Assembly: GCA_963678705.1 (NCBI GenBank)
Contig: OY783204.1
Coordinates: forward strand, 24,996,759 to 25,060,758
Direction of reading: 5' to 3'
DNA length: 64,000 nt
Source: Panorpa germanica
Taxonomy: Eukaryota > Arthropoda > Insecta > Mecoptera > Panorpidae
Positions 36,066 through 47,459 of the stretch are shown one piece after another; the stretch's first letter is position 1, and each line of letters starts with the position of its first letter. A program made the translations under genes and the position numbers. The notes below the pieces were generated by a model, which did no database searches, was not told the origin of the DNA, and saw nothing but the letters and a program-made list of their open reading frames with translations.

Positions 36066-36219
36066 ATATTATTTATTATATTAATTGTGTGCCTTTCGGC
36101 TTTACAATATACAGTATTATATTTTCTCATACATTTCATTCTTATATTCAAAGTTATAACTAAACTTAAATAATTATAGATTACTTCCAGAAGTACTTTC
36201 TGCTTGTTCTTCTCTTGTA
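36066..36219 (-). repeat. repeat pair E, copy 2
   Basis: Same family and orientation as 18224-18376, sharing TATTAATTGTGTGCCTTTCG and CCAGAAGTACTTTCTGCTTG. Differences are single bases and small indels. Confidence 0.6.
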
Positions 36220-36859
36220 CAAAATACTGTATATTAATTATTAAAATTATGTGCTGTAATTATGTAAAAATCTGTTTGATTAAAGCCTACAGAAGCAAAG
36301 ACTTAGACATCAAAACCATTGGATTTATCGTAATAAATATGAAAGAAAACAAAAGCTAGAGGGATAACACCTTATATTAAAAATAAGCATATAATTTACT
36401 ATATGAAAAATATTATATATTATACACAAATTTAAATAATTGGCTTTTAATTTTAATTGATTAAAACAATGGTATCGAACTCGGTACATGTCTAGGTACG
36501 CCATTTGTACGTATCAAGTAACCCATAGATCTGTATTAAACGTTGCGTTGCAGAATTTCCAAACATAGTATAATTTTTGTTTTCTTTAGTGGTGAAATTT
36601 CATCACTGAAATGTTCGACAGCTCTTCGGTCAAGCATTTAGACAACGAAACACTGCAGTAAGACACGAAACCATTGCTTAGTGACTCACACACACTGTCT
36701 TTATATTTTTGTATAGTAATCGTTGTCGGCAGATTGAAGTGAGAGCTATAAGGAACATATTTAATTATTCTGTGATGAAAATGATCGGGGTATTCAATAT
36801 TTAGTTTATCTTTGACTATACTTTGTTATGGTTATCTTTGACTTAGTAGTAAGCTTAGT
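36220..36859. other. unannotated AT-rich DNA
   Basis: I see no gene or repeat. Confidence 0.5.
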
Positions 36860-36860
36860 A

Positions 36861-36965
36861 TAGTTCAAATTACGAGAGTTCAGCGTTGACTCACACTTAA
36901 AAGAGATTATAAGAGTCGTATAAATCTACAACACGATCGTGAATTTTATCTCATTTATTCTTATA
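36861..36965. mobile_element. MITE family G, copy 2 (one end)
   Basis: TTCAAATTACGAGAGTTCAG then CGTTGACTCACACTTAAAAG begins a family G copy at a TA. The following TATAAATCTACAACACGATC is the complement of sequence beside the right end of the copy at 60851-61170. No matching right end is seen downstream, so this copy is truncated. Confidence 0.65.
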
Positions 36966-38112
36966 TACATTATATATACAATTAGTGAAAGAATACTTTC
37001 CTTTATATCGTAGAATTATACTTGTTTTGAGCATAAGTCGTTGTTCATATAGAAATCTGTTTTATCACTTAATATGTTTTTTATATTACCATTGTGAACC
37101 ATCCCAGTATTACATTTTCGCATACGGATAATTTAAAAACATCATAGCACAATAATTCATTTTAATAGAATTTTCTTCTACTTATTTAACATGAGCAACT
37201 TTCAGTTATCTTTAAGAGCTTGTTTGAATGGTGGAAAGGAAACAGTACCCGAGTTTTCAGTGACGAGTACATTTCCCCATCACATTTCTAGAACTTTTAC
37301 TGGAAATCTGTAGAGAGAAGAGACTGAGCAGTGCTTCCTGCTGGAGTAAACCTAAACATGATCTTGAATAATGAACGTTGGACGCTTTTCTGTGTTTACC
37401 TAATCAGATTCCATGATTCTGACTCATCATTCGTATTGCGAGCACTTGTGTGAGTCGAGTGCGAAATTTACAGAGGCGAACTAGGCTGCTTTAGAAGTCA
37501 TTTTCTCTTCAACTTTATTACAAAAAAAATTCAGTTAAGAAGCGGCTATAGAAGTAATCTTCTTAATTGAATTTGAATTACTTGGCACTGGTTCCAATTT
37601 ACGGCCTGTAGATATTTTCCGCTAAGTGCAAAATATGGATACTATCTTAGACATGTTTAATATTTTACTTAAACAAAACATAGCTATAACTACTTCATCT
37701 GAAAAGGTCTTATTTTAACGCTAACTTAAAAGCTTTTAATTCTTAAAAAGTTTTATGATAATGTTAACAGGCAAAAATGTAGACTTACTTTTTACAATTC
37801 TTGTTTTAATGTATTATATATTTATTAATATATTATTAAGTAACATTGTTTACAGTAATTGGTAAGTTTTATTATGTTGGAATACTGATTTTTGAAAAAT
37901 TAATTATTCTATTGCGCATTAGCATACTTATAAAAATGTTGAACCTTTTCAAGGATTACAAAATCAATATCTTTTTTTTTATTATACCTATTATATTGTT
38001 ATAACTAGTTTATGTAAACTATCTAATAACATTTTTTCTAGTTAATTTAATAATGGTAATATTTTTGAAGTTAGAGTATTAACCATTGTTGATACTCTTT
38101 TTCTGTCGGTCA
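36966..38112. other. unannotated AT-rich DNA
   Basis: No gene or repeat could be supported. Confidence 0.5.
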
Positions 38113-38353
38113 TCATACTAGCTCAGGCTTAGTTCTCTTTAATCTTCTTGTCAGTCCATCCGTGTGCAGCAGGTGAAACGCTTCCACGTTGACATGGTGT
38201 TGGAGACGTTGCTCGTGCTTTCTTGCTATTCTCGTAATTTCTTCAGCTACTGTAGTTACTTTGAGATCCCTATGTATATCACTATTGCGGACATACCATG
38301 GTGCATTCACTATGTTCCTCAGAACTTTATTTTGGAAAGTCTGAATGCACTTT
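38113..38353 (-). pseudogene. Jockey-like non-LTR retrotransposon ORF2 C-terminus
   Basis: The minus frame starts inside the element at about 38353 with CIQTFQNKVLRNIVNAPWYV, continues RNSDIHRDLKVTTVAEEI, and ends …RLKRTKPELV-stop at 38113. The pattern Q(N)KVLR-I---APWY(V)-N--(I/L)HRDL---TV-EEI is the hallmark of the region after the reverse transcriptase of Jockey-clade LINEs (Jockey, BS, X). The frame is intact over about 80 codons, but the endonuclease and polymerase parts are missing because of 5' truncation; just upstream the frame meets a stop. It is likely a dead insertion. A diverged relative is at 52275-52425. Confidence 0.8.
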
Positions 38354-39072
38354 CAATTCAATTAAAAATCAATATAGATTAAATAGTAATAGGTTGTGCT
38401 TTAGTAAATGTAAGTTAACATTAATGTCTTGTGTGTTTACAGGTATGTAATATAATTTGCTAACTTCTTGTATTCATAATCCATCACCAATTCAGCCCTG
38501 TCTGCCAAAAAAAGGTACTCTACGTCCAACACAAGGATAAGAGTGCATTTTAACTATTAACAAAGTGAAAGCTGACTTAGCCGTTTGTTTGGTGGATAGA
38601 AAGAGATGGATAGTTACTGAAGTCAGAAGTGGGACTGAGAAGCTGAACGGGGAGATATAGTGAATGAGAATTGGGGGATCACTTTACAGTTTACAAAGCT
38701 TAAGGGAGAATAAATCATTCCCTTTCATTTCGCTTTATATATTGACATAAAATTTAAGTTTTTGTTACTGTGCTTAATGTAAATATATGGTTTTATAAAC
38801 GTGACGCAGTTAGACATTGTGATCATTATATTATTAAGTCGGTTCATTATTAAAATGTATCTTGGGGATGCTTAAATTATACCAGAGTGCTTTTATTGAG
38901 TCCTTAGTTACTAAATGTAATACGATTACGCTGGATGAAAACGTTAGTTTCTTAGGAATTAAGATTAAGCTTTTGTATGTTTTGAAAATACTATATGGTA
39001 AAAGATTTATAGTGTTTTCTTCTAGTAATCTGTTACACTGTAGTTATCAAAGTAACATTTATGACCAATATC
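38354..39072. other. unannotated AT-rich DNA
   Basis: No gene is supported. The 91-codon plus frame at 38862-39137 runs into the antisense of the LINE remnant that follows and is not recognised. Confidence 0.45.
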
Positions 39073-39749
39073 GCCTTTTATCGCCCCTAATATTGTTCTA
39101 CTTCTTCTTGTACTTTATATCCAGACAACAAGAATGATCTATTCATGGCTACTGCTGTTATAAATTTCGATTTCTCAATCAAAAAGGCGGTATTAACAGG
39201 AAGCGTCTCCAAAATCTGTAGCACCGCCCTTTGGAGTCCATTTCTTGCCATTTTTACATTGCCAAAGAATGTGGTCAGGATCTGCCTCCTCTTCACCACA
39301 TCCGTATTTAGGATTTAAAATGATTTTGTTTCTTGCTAGATGTTTCGGAGCTCCAATATGATTCATTCTTAGTCTTGAGGTCATTGTTATTAATCTTCTT
39401 GGCCGTTTTAGTTTGACAAACCATGGCTTACGTTTCAGTATTGGTTGTGTTTTATAAAATTCTCTACCTTTATCAGAACTATCCTACTTGTGTTGCCAAT
39501 TTTTCATTTCATTTATTTCTAATTCAGCTTTCATATCTGATTATATAAATATGAAATATAGTCATCATAGGAAGCTTTTTCATTTCCCTTAATTCCCTTA
39601 TGTGACGGTATCCAAATAAGGTTATTTTTTTCTTTGACATAATAAATTTCGTTGTCTAATTTTATATTAATTTCTTTACTGCTTAACGACTGTCTACAAA
39701 GGTTTCCAAGCCCTGTTATTCCATATATACTGTGTCGTGTATCACTCAT
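39073..39749 (-). pseudogene. RNase H-bearing non-LTR retrotransposon remnant (family D, best copy)
   Basis: Three consecutive minus-strand frames tell one story. At 39749-39531 is the end of an RNase H domain: a segment ending CRQSLSSKEINIKL, then IWIPSHKGIKGNEKA, the classic WIPSHxGIxGNExAD motif (the Asp is replaced). After a stop and frameshift come FYKTQPILKRKPWF and, at 39384-39193, RLRMNHIGAPKHLARNKII and YGCGEEEADPDHILWQCKN, a CxC-type/H-C knuckle with DHILWQC. Then 39180-39087 encodes the tail shared with the 12840, 23735 and 47597 copies. This layout (RNase H, then a Cys/His knuckle) belongs to the I/LOA/R1 supergroup of LINEs. At least two frame breaks make it a pseudogene. The extreme 3' end is cut off at about 39073. 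Confidence 0.8.
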
Positions 39750-40635
39750 ATAATTTTAAATAGAATTATATATAGGTACTCATACATATTTCTACATTAC
39801 TTTCAGACATGTGACGTATTTTTCATTTGTGTAATACATCGGCCGTAAAGTTATTTTGACATATGTACTTTATGTTCCCGACTCTCAACTGTTCACGCTA
39901 CTTTTAACTCGACATTTGCAGTAACAGCACAGGCAACACTGCTCGTATTACAACACGACTGTACCCGACAATGTCGGGCTTATGTTGACGGTGTATGTAT
40001 ATAAATTATAAATACTCAAATGATACGTTTGCAAATACAAATTATATGTTCATTTATTTAAATTGTTTTTTCTGCTTTTAAAAAAATACGAGTGTATGAT
40101 TGTGATATGAATAATAGAAAATCAGAAAATTGTCATCTGTTATTGACCCCACTCTGAAAGGGGGGAGGAGGGGTACAGAATTTGCTAGTACCATCAAGAT
40201 CTGTACCAATGTCCTACTTATTGAGGCGTTATAATAATTATAACGAAAGTTATAAATACTTCACTTGCCCCAACGGTTATGTTTAAGCATAACGCTTCAG
40301 CGCCATCTATTTTCAGGGCTAGTTGCTCGGAAACTGTATTTGCAAAGCCTCTCGAATCTTATATACAGAGTCATCAAGATGTTGGTCGTAATCATAGTTA
40401 AAACAAAACGAAAATTTATCCTTACTTCCACAAAGAAAACCCCAAAAAGGTACTGCGACACTCGTTAGAATGTCACAATTTAAACTTCATTGAGTGCCCC
40501 GCTCAAATATTCATATTGCACGCTTCGTTTTAATAGAGCATTTTTAAAACGATGCCTACTTTATCTGAGTGACTTAAAAATTCACTTTCAAGTTATTTTA
40601 AGTCAATCTGATTAGATACCGTTCAAGCAAGCAAA
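39750..40635. other. unannotated DNA
   Basis: No gene was found. The plus frame at 40265-40468 has no recognisable domain. Confidence 0.5.
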
Positions 40636-40812
40636 TTTTCCCATTAAAAACCAATGCTTTATCAATACACGAAATTCAGATTTTTCCAGTGTTTTGAAAA
40701 TTACGAAAGTAGCGTCACTAAAACCACTGTACCTTGTAAAGTAATGGTCCAATTGTCATGAAATTTTTGACACATATCGTTTAAAGGTTGGTACTATTTA
40801 AAATTCATAGTT
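40636..40812 (+). repeat. dispersed repeat family A, copy 5 (single arm)
   Basis: TTTTCCCATTAAAAACCAAT, CACGAAATTCAGATTTTTCC and AAAGTAGCGTCACTAAAACC match copies 2 and 6. The outer end is lost: homology stops after GGTTGGTACTATTTAAAATT. Confidence 0.75.
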
Positions 40813-40864
40813 TTACTATGTTAAATTAACCTGTATTTTATAATAATTATTACTAATAATAATC

Positions 40865-41175
40865 TCACCTGTATAAAATTAATATTAAATCTGACGATAG
40901 ATGCCAATGTGGCGAATTTAAAACTTTAGATCATATTATATTTGAATGCATAAATTATAGTCTACAAAGATCAAAATTCAATAGTGAAATATTAGATGTA
41001 ATTCAAACTTGTCCTGCTAATACTAAATTTTTGTTAGGTGATTCAAAATTAATTAGTGAATTATTTAATTATTTAGACAATTGTAAAATAGAATTTTAAA
41101 TGTCATGTTGAATATATATAAAAAATGTTTCATGGTGGCTATGACGAATAAAAGTTAAAGCCAAATAAATAAGTA
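40865..41175 (+). pseudogene. non-LTR retrotransposon ORF2 C-terminal remnant, family H copy 2
   Basis: The plus frame encodes LYKINIKSDDRCQCGEFKTL then DHIIFECINYSLQRSKF, ending …FNYLDNCKIEF-stop at 41097-41099. The knuckle CxCG…DHIIFEC is complete here, unlike in the copy at 23272-23730 (minus). The 3' UTR shares ATGTTTCATGGTGGCTATGA and CCAAATAAATAAGTAAA. It is 5' truncated inside the C-terminal segment, with the polymerase and RNase H absent. It lies within 3 kb of Jockey-like and family D remnants, making 38.1-41.2 kb a LINE graveyard. Confidence 0.8.
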
Positions 41176-42070
41176 AACTTTTTCATTCTATCAGCGTTTT
41201 ATTTCTTGGAGATTCCGTTGATTAAGACTTCTGTCACCTTAAAGCCAGTAAAGACTCTAAACAGTCCAAAACATGTTTCTTCGTCAACAGAAATAACTTT
41301 TATGTTAGATAATTTTTATATCTGAAATTTTTCCTATTTTATATCCTCATTTTTATATATGAATCAAATTCAAATAATCTGTATTATATATGTATGTATA
41401 AACAACATTTAAATACAACGAATATAAAATAAAAATAATGAATTTGGTGTGGGGTTGGTAGCGCTCATGTTCAATATCAGCTTTAAATTAAAAGTGCTTT
41501 ACAATTCTGTACACATCTATTTTTATACTCGTATTTCCATTTTCACCTCGGTACGTTTTAATTTCGTTCGCCATATACCGTGCAATACCTGACCTACCTG
41601 TTATATATTTTTACTGACATACTAACCCTAGATACAGCTAACGGTACGACATAGGTCAGGCTTGTCAAGCATTACAGCTATTGAATTATTAAAAACACCT
41701 CGCCCTTTTGACCCTTCACAAATCAATCTATCAATTTATTTATTTAAGGTTTATATATAAAAAGAATATTATAATATTTTAGGTGTATTTATTTACATGT
41801 AAATGTTTGTGTTATGTTCATACAATTTATATAAAAGTAATAATCACCCCTTATAAAACATCTTACGTTAGTAAAACCAGCATGGAGGCGTGAGTTGCCT
41901 TGCTCCTGTGCTCCCTCCTTTGCTCCTGTGCTTCGGGAACACGGGAATATTGAGGAATACAGCTAAATTCCCGTTCCGCTTACCAGCGCCGGGTTTAGCA
42001 TTACAAAAATCGCCTTATATTACTTCTTTAGCTAAGAAAAAATATTAAAACAGCTGCAGAATGTTTTGAC
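41176..42070. other. unannotated AT-rich DNA
   Basis: No gene was seen. A GC-richer patch at 41880-41995 contains two copies of TTGCTCCTGTGCT. Confidence 0.5.
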
Positions 42071-42614
42071 AATGGGCTTGTGTCCTCATTTTTTAGTGGT
42101 CGGCGGAAATATAGCAAATTAAAAGTTTGAATTATAGTTTTTGCGCTAGAAATGGTCGGTTCTATTTGTATAACGTGAAATGCATTTTAACGTCAGTTAT
42201 TTGTTGAATAGGTCAGTGCTGTGGTAATGTTCTGTAGCTGTTGGTAGTCAAATAATCAAGTCAAGTCAAAGAATAATAAGTTTTTATTTTATTTAACTCT
42301 GCTAAGGCAGACATAATATTTAAATTTTATTTTTCCTTGAAATAACTATATATAATATTTGATATATAAATACATATAGGAGAGATTTATGAACTGTAAG
42401 GTTGGCAGCGGTTGTGATGTCACATGCATTTGGAATGTGTACAACGTTGAATCGCTTCAATAATTAAAGGAAAAAATGACTTTTTTAATTGTTAATATCT
42501 CCTGAAATATAAGGAGTTATTAAAAAATAATTGAACATTTGAGGTTGTAGTAACCAACTTTATCAATATATAGGTCACTTTTAGAGAAATTAAGACATAG
42601 GACACAAGCCCATT
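42071..42614. mobile_element. non-autonomous DNA element family J, copy 2 (intact ends)
   Basis: A perfect 16-bp terminal inverted repeat is present: AATGGGCTTGTGTCCT at 42071-42086 and AGGACACAAGCCCATT at 42599-42614. The 544-bp interior is non-coding and matches the copy at 32950-33513. I see no clear target-site duplication, so the superfamily is undetermined. Confidence 0.85.
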
Positions 42615-42681
42615 GAGCCATCCAGGTTATTGACCATTCTTACTAGATACAGCTATCAAAAATGCCGTGACAGCAGAGGAA

Positions 42682-42935
42682 CTTTGTACTTTTACCTAAC
42701 ATGAGGTTAGGGAGTTCTAATTCTTCGATATGTTTTAAAGTTAGGGCCTTGGAGAAATGGCGGTTGAAAACATTTTATTGATAATATCTCCTTACTAGTG
42801 CATCCTATGATAAAAATAGTTATTATCAATCTTGTAGAGGACACGATTCTCTACAAGTTTTGTATGCAAAATGTTTTTATAAGTGTTACAGGGACGGAGC
42901 TACCGTACCTCATGTCAGATAAGTCCCTTTTTTTT
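42682..42935. mobile_element. inverted-repeat element family I, copy 1
   Basis: Left: TTTTACCTAACATGAGGTTA then GGGAGTTCT. Right: GGAGCTACCGTACCTCATGT then CAGATAAG, an imperfect complement. The interior (42780-42904, containing TTATCAATCTTGTAGAGGAC and CTACAAGTTTTGTATGCAAA) resembles 61278-61402, and the left end recurs at about 26500-26540. It is non-coding. Confidence 0.55.
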
Positions 42936-44285
42936 GCTCTGGAAATTGAGGTCGGATAATTTTGTCTATGTTATTTGGGCGCCATCCTACCTAATTACAC
43001 CTCTGCCCTCGTAACCGTAATCATACTCGTAAAACGTATATGTGTTTATCAATAATGCATGTGTAATATTTACAGGTTAAACGCCGGCGTGTGTTCAATG
43101 CTCACGTCCCTCATGAGGAATGATGTTTGAGTCTTATGGAGAGAGAGACAGAGTGAGAGGGGGTAACGGTACCAACACTTCTACTACCCTCTAATCCTCG
43201 TACTCGCTAGAAACCCTTAACGGATACGTAAGGGTAGTATCAATCACAGACACGTGTCCTTCTTCTTCATACATTCATCAGAAGCAAACAGCGATCATTC
43301 TACTGGTTCTTCTACCCTCCACCCCCAATCTCGAGGGTGTTGTATTTTACAGGGTAGGTGTTTTTATATTTTAACATTTAATGATATTTTTTTCTTTTCT
43401 CTTTTTTTTTTTATTTTGTGGTTGTATAAATGGTTTTGATCCATACGCAATAAGGGTGATAATTTTAAAATATAGAATGAAATATTTCCGTATGTGATGT
43501 GTGGTTCAAGTAGAGGAGTGTGCTGCTGGGAGTAAAATGGAAACGGTATTTTACTAGTTCAGATGCCTTGCACAGAGAGGCAGGGATGCAGAGAGAGAGA
43601 GGACTGTTTTTAAAAATAATGAGATTTTATTTTATATAAATATGTTTCTCGTGGTCTGAAAAACGAAATAAAAGATGAGGTTGAAAAATATATATTATTA
43701 ACAGCATTTCAGACTGCTTTATTCTGTGTGGTCTGAAGCTGGTAGCGAGATCTCTTAGCACAGGGGTCGGCTAACATTTTTAGGCAATGCCTCAATTGTT
43801 TTAAAACCATAAGTTTAATTTAAATTGTATAGCATATGGGAAAAGCCATTCCCTGCACCATTTTCAATTTAGAATTTCATTTACGTGTTCATTGTCTTTT
43901 TAGAACCTTATAAGGTCACATGTTTTTACATTAAAAGAGCTATATTATATTATAACCTCAAAAATATGGCAATCTGTCAATATGCAGTAGGATTTATTTT
44001 TTAAAGTAATTTTTTGTCAGTTTATCAAAAATAAAGAAATAAAAACAATTTCTATTACTAATTGTTATTAAAAACAGCAATTTTTATTATTCTACATTCA
44101 ATTTTGTCCAACTGTCGAACTGTCAAAATTTATGCGCAACAACTAAATTAACTAAACTTAAATTAAAACACGAATGTGACAAAGAATCTGAAATCTATAT
44201 TTAAATATTAAATAAAAACGTAAATTAAATATCAAAACAGTGAGTGGGAATGTGGCTTTATTACTCTCGCATTATATAGCAAGTA
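42936..44285. other. unannotated DNA
   Basis: No gene is established. Contents: a weak exon-like segment at 43278-43350 (see findings), a GA-rich patch at 43138-43160, and a lone MITE end (CAGTGAGTGGGAATGTGGC) at about 44240. Confidence 0.45.
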
Positions 44286-45258
44286 CAGTGCGCTCCATTA
44301 TAACACGAGTTCTTACAATGCGAAGTCGTACAACGCGATTCTGTGCAACGTAATTGCACGAAATTCGTAATTCTCTTTGTGAACAACAGACAGGTACTTT
44401 TATAGAACTCTCATAGTTATTTGTATAAATCCAAATCAAGCTTACGAAATTTGTACACTTTAAGGTAGTTGGTCCGAGATAGTCATGCTCAAAAGTATAA
44501 CTCAGCAACCTAAAATTATAATGTAGCTGAAACGTTAGTGTCAAATAGTCTCGTTAAAAACTTTTGTGAAAGTACAGTCTCACTGTTCTCACTACATGTA
44601 AATAGTATCTACACATACATACACGTATACACGTATATACATTCACGTATTCTCACTGTTCTCACTACATGTAAATAGTATCTACACGTATATTCACATA
44701 CATACACGTATATACACGTATTTTCAATGTTTACAAAATTTTATTTCTGTAATGGCGTGGACAATAATTTCCATTTTTTTTTATGTGATTAATAACTACT
44801 GTTTCTATAATATATTAAATTTTTATTGAATTCCTTTGAATCGTTTTTATTTTATTCGATAAAAATAACATTGAAATTACTATTTCCCATAAGAGCCTGT
44901 GTTAAAATAACAAAACTTTAATATCGTTTTTCTCAATAATGGAGTGGTAAATTTTAATCGACCTGAGGTCAATATGTCTTATAATTAATTAAAGAGCAAT
45001 TAAATGAAGTTTTATTAAAATCCTTTGAAAAGTCATTCCACGATACAACTACCTTAACGGAGATGATTCGTTGTATAGTCAGGAATGAAAAACGTATGAT
45101 CCTTTCATAAATTTTAATACTTTTTTTTAGCAAACGTGTTGTACTGATAATTTTGTGTCATATGCACAAAAATATTATTTTAGAAATTTCAAACGTGTAC
45201 TATAACATGATTCTATACAACGCGCAACATATTTACCGCGTTATATAAGTGCCTACTG
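44286..45258. mobile_element. pogo/Tigger-like non-autonomous element
   Basis: The left end CAGTGCGCTCCATTATAACA then CGAG and the right end (complement CAGTAGGCACTTATATAACG then CGG) form diverged terminal inverted repeats. Each is flanked by TA. CAGT…TTATAACGCGG with following ACAACGCG-type subterminal words is characteristic of pogo/Tigger-type Tc1/mariner elements in animals. The 973-bp interior has no transposase frame and contains a 73-bp tandem duplication (44578-44724), so this is a non-autonomous derivative. Confidence 0.7.
44578..44724 (+). repeat. 73-bp tandem duplication
   Basis: TCTCACTGTTCTCACTACAT and the following GTAAATAGTATCTACAC occur at 44578 and again at 44651, each followed by variable CACGTATA-rich sequence. 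The duplication sits inside the pogo-like element. Confidence 0.9.
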
Positions 45259-45993
45259 TATATTGAAGAAATTTCATAAATTCTCATTCAAACTTTGCAT
45301 TACGTAATGTATTTGTAAATAACAAACTTTTTATATTAATATTTTTATGTAAATTTACGATGTTTCTAATCTCAATAGAATTTTCTTTATCAAAGTATAT
45401 TTTACCATCCCCTCGCCCCACCCCTCTACATATTACACGAATAAGTGTAGTGTATTTCATTTTATTTTTAAATTCCATTGAATATTTAAAAAGAAATATA
45501 AACAAGTATAATCTAGACTCTCATAACCATAATTTGTGCATATTCATACTTGTTTATAAAAGCTCCTACATTTACCATCATTCCCCCCTCCTCCGTGTAC
45601 CCCTATCACCATTCGTTTGTTCTTCGTTTCGTTGTTCGCCTGGCAAACAATAACAGGAAATTTATTGAAATTAATATCAACTCCTTTATATCCATAATAA
45701 TCTCTCTATATATTGCATCTTGCACCGTGGCACGACGCGACGAAACGAGCCGTGCCTTGCCAGCTGAGGGCAGCAGCACCAGTGGCTTAAATATCGTTAT
45801 GCAGCAACCTGCTCAGATACTTAGTAGGGTAGGGTAGGATACTTATACATACAAGTCACCAGGGGTTGAAAAGCTTTTACTGAATTCATGTTAGAATATG
45901 ATACTATTGTTGCTACTAACATTTATTTTGGTCTACCTTATTAAGTTTTATATTTATGATAACTTCTTTCTTTTCTCGTTTTACACCGTGAGA
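45259..45993. other. unannotated DNA with a small GC-richer patch
   Basis: No gene is supported. The patch at 45720-45835 is markedly richer in GC and CpG than its surroundings. The overlapping plus frames at 45360-45837 show no known domain. Confidence 0.45.
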
Positions 45994-46202
45994 GTGTAAT
46001 GCCGGTTTGACACCAGAGAGACAGTTCAATAAAACACGAACAAAAACACCAATGTTTACAACAAAGAGACAGTTCTTAAAATATTTTTGTCTTTAAAAAC
46101 CCAAGATCAAAGGAAAACACGTTTGTTGTTGTTTTTTAGTCTGCTTGAATTGTGGTTTTTTGACAACAAAACTGTGTCTCTGGTGTGAAACCGGCATTAC
46201 AC
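45994..46202. mobile_element. MITE family C, copy 2 (best copy)
   Basis: GTGTAATGCCGG at 45994 is exactly mirrored by CCGGCATTACAC at 46191-46202. Just inside, ACACCAGAGAGACAG pairs with CTGTGTCTCTGGTGT. At 209 bp it has no coding capacity. It shares its interior with 10186-10572. The target duplication may be part of the outer GTGTAAT/ATTACAC, so the superfamily is open. Confidence 0.85.
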
Positions 46203-47334
46203 TGTCATTGTTTTGACAGACTTTTAGATTATGCTTGTTTTTCACTTGATATGCTACAATTACAATCTGTAAAATTAATTATCTGGACAATTTTACTTTA
46301 AAAATAACGCAAATGTTAATGGCTTACAATGGGGTTGGTATGTTGTATCCAAAAAGCAACCTTTATCTTGATATTAAATGCACTGACATGGCTAATTATT
46401 ACACTTTGCTGAACGTCACCACTATCTGTAGATGTTAAATGCTTTTAGCGAGAAACTTGTCCTAAAAAGTAGTTGAAACTTGTTACGTAAGATAACTTTA
46501 GTACCTAAGTTACAAATCGAATGAAAAAATCTCACTTTTTTAAATAAAGTTAGTTAATAATGCAAAATTATGAAAATAAAATACATACTTTTAAAATTGA
46601 AGGGTACTCTTTGTAAAAATTATATTCAAACGAAGTATTACAATCAAATCAAGTACTATATTTTAATAATAAAAGCGTTTAGCACCCCTGATTTCATGTT
46701 ATTGTGATCACAGCGAGCCGTAATATTTTTCCCCAATAATGTATATAATATATTCAGCACGAGTCTAGATGTAGATAAAGCAAGACACTTGCCACTTGGT
46801 AAATTTCATGTTAAGTTTTTTACATACTAACATTTTGTATTCCTGTGATATTCATATGTGTTAGACTGTCACGTGGTTATAACTATACATGATACACTGT
46901 TATATCTATATATGTATTGAGATGAATATAAATACATAAGATACACATAATAAACATAAGTAAAGCGGCTTTGCTGCCAGCACGTTAAAATGCGGTGCGG
47001 CGTATACGTGCATTATTTTAGAAAATAGAAATCGCGCTAAGAAAATATCAGATATACACCACACGTAATTCAAGTTGTATATCTATATCTATACAATATC
47101 CAATACTGTCTTGTGTTTTGGAATATACCTATACCAGTGCAGCTGTATTGCCAGGAGGTTATATTTCAAACAATCGCATACCGTGTTTTGACTTGCAAGT
47201 AAAAGTTCTGACAGGCATTTGGCTTTTGTCTTACATTTTTGGAGGCTTCCAATTTGTGGTTTTGGTTTAGTGCCTTACTTCGATATGAAATTTCCAGCGT
47301 TTTCATGTGTAGTGAAACGAATAAGTTTACATAT
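46203..47334. other. unannotated AT-rich DNA
   Basis: No gene or repeat could be supported. Confidence 0.5.
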
Positions 47335-47455
47335 AGGCGTGGACGACAGCAGAATTACTTTTAGGTGCATCTGCATCAGAAGATGAACGCTAAGTGTCCA
47401 CAGGAAAAAGGTAAAGAAATATACTGAATTCATTGACAAGGTGCTGAACAAATTT
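47335..47455. mobile_element. partial copy of the CATGGGCG-ended element
   Basis: GCATCTGCATCAGA and GAATTCATTGACAAGGTGCT match the left part of 7575-7762. The right half is missing: a LINE fragment begins immediately afterwards. Confidence 0.55.
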
Positions 47456-47459
47456 GGTC

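Noticed and set aside
45360-45837. Two overlapping plus frames of 95-97 codons
   Set aside because: They are in different frames over low-complexity AT-rich and pyrimidine-rich DNA, with no motif. Only the GC-richer 3' patch is noted as a curiosity.
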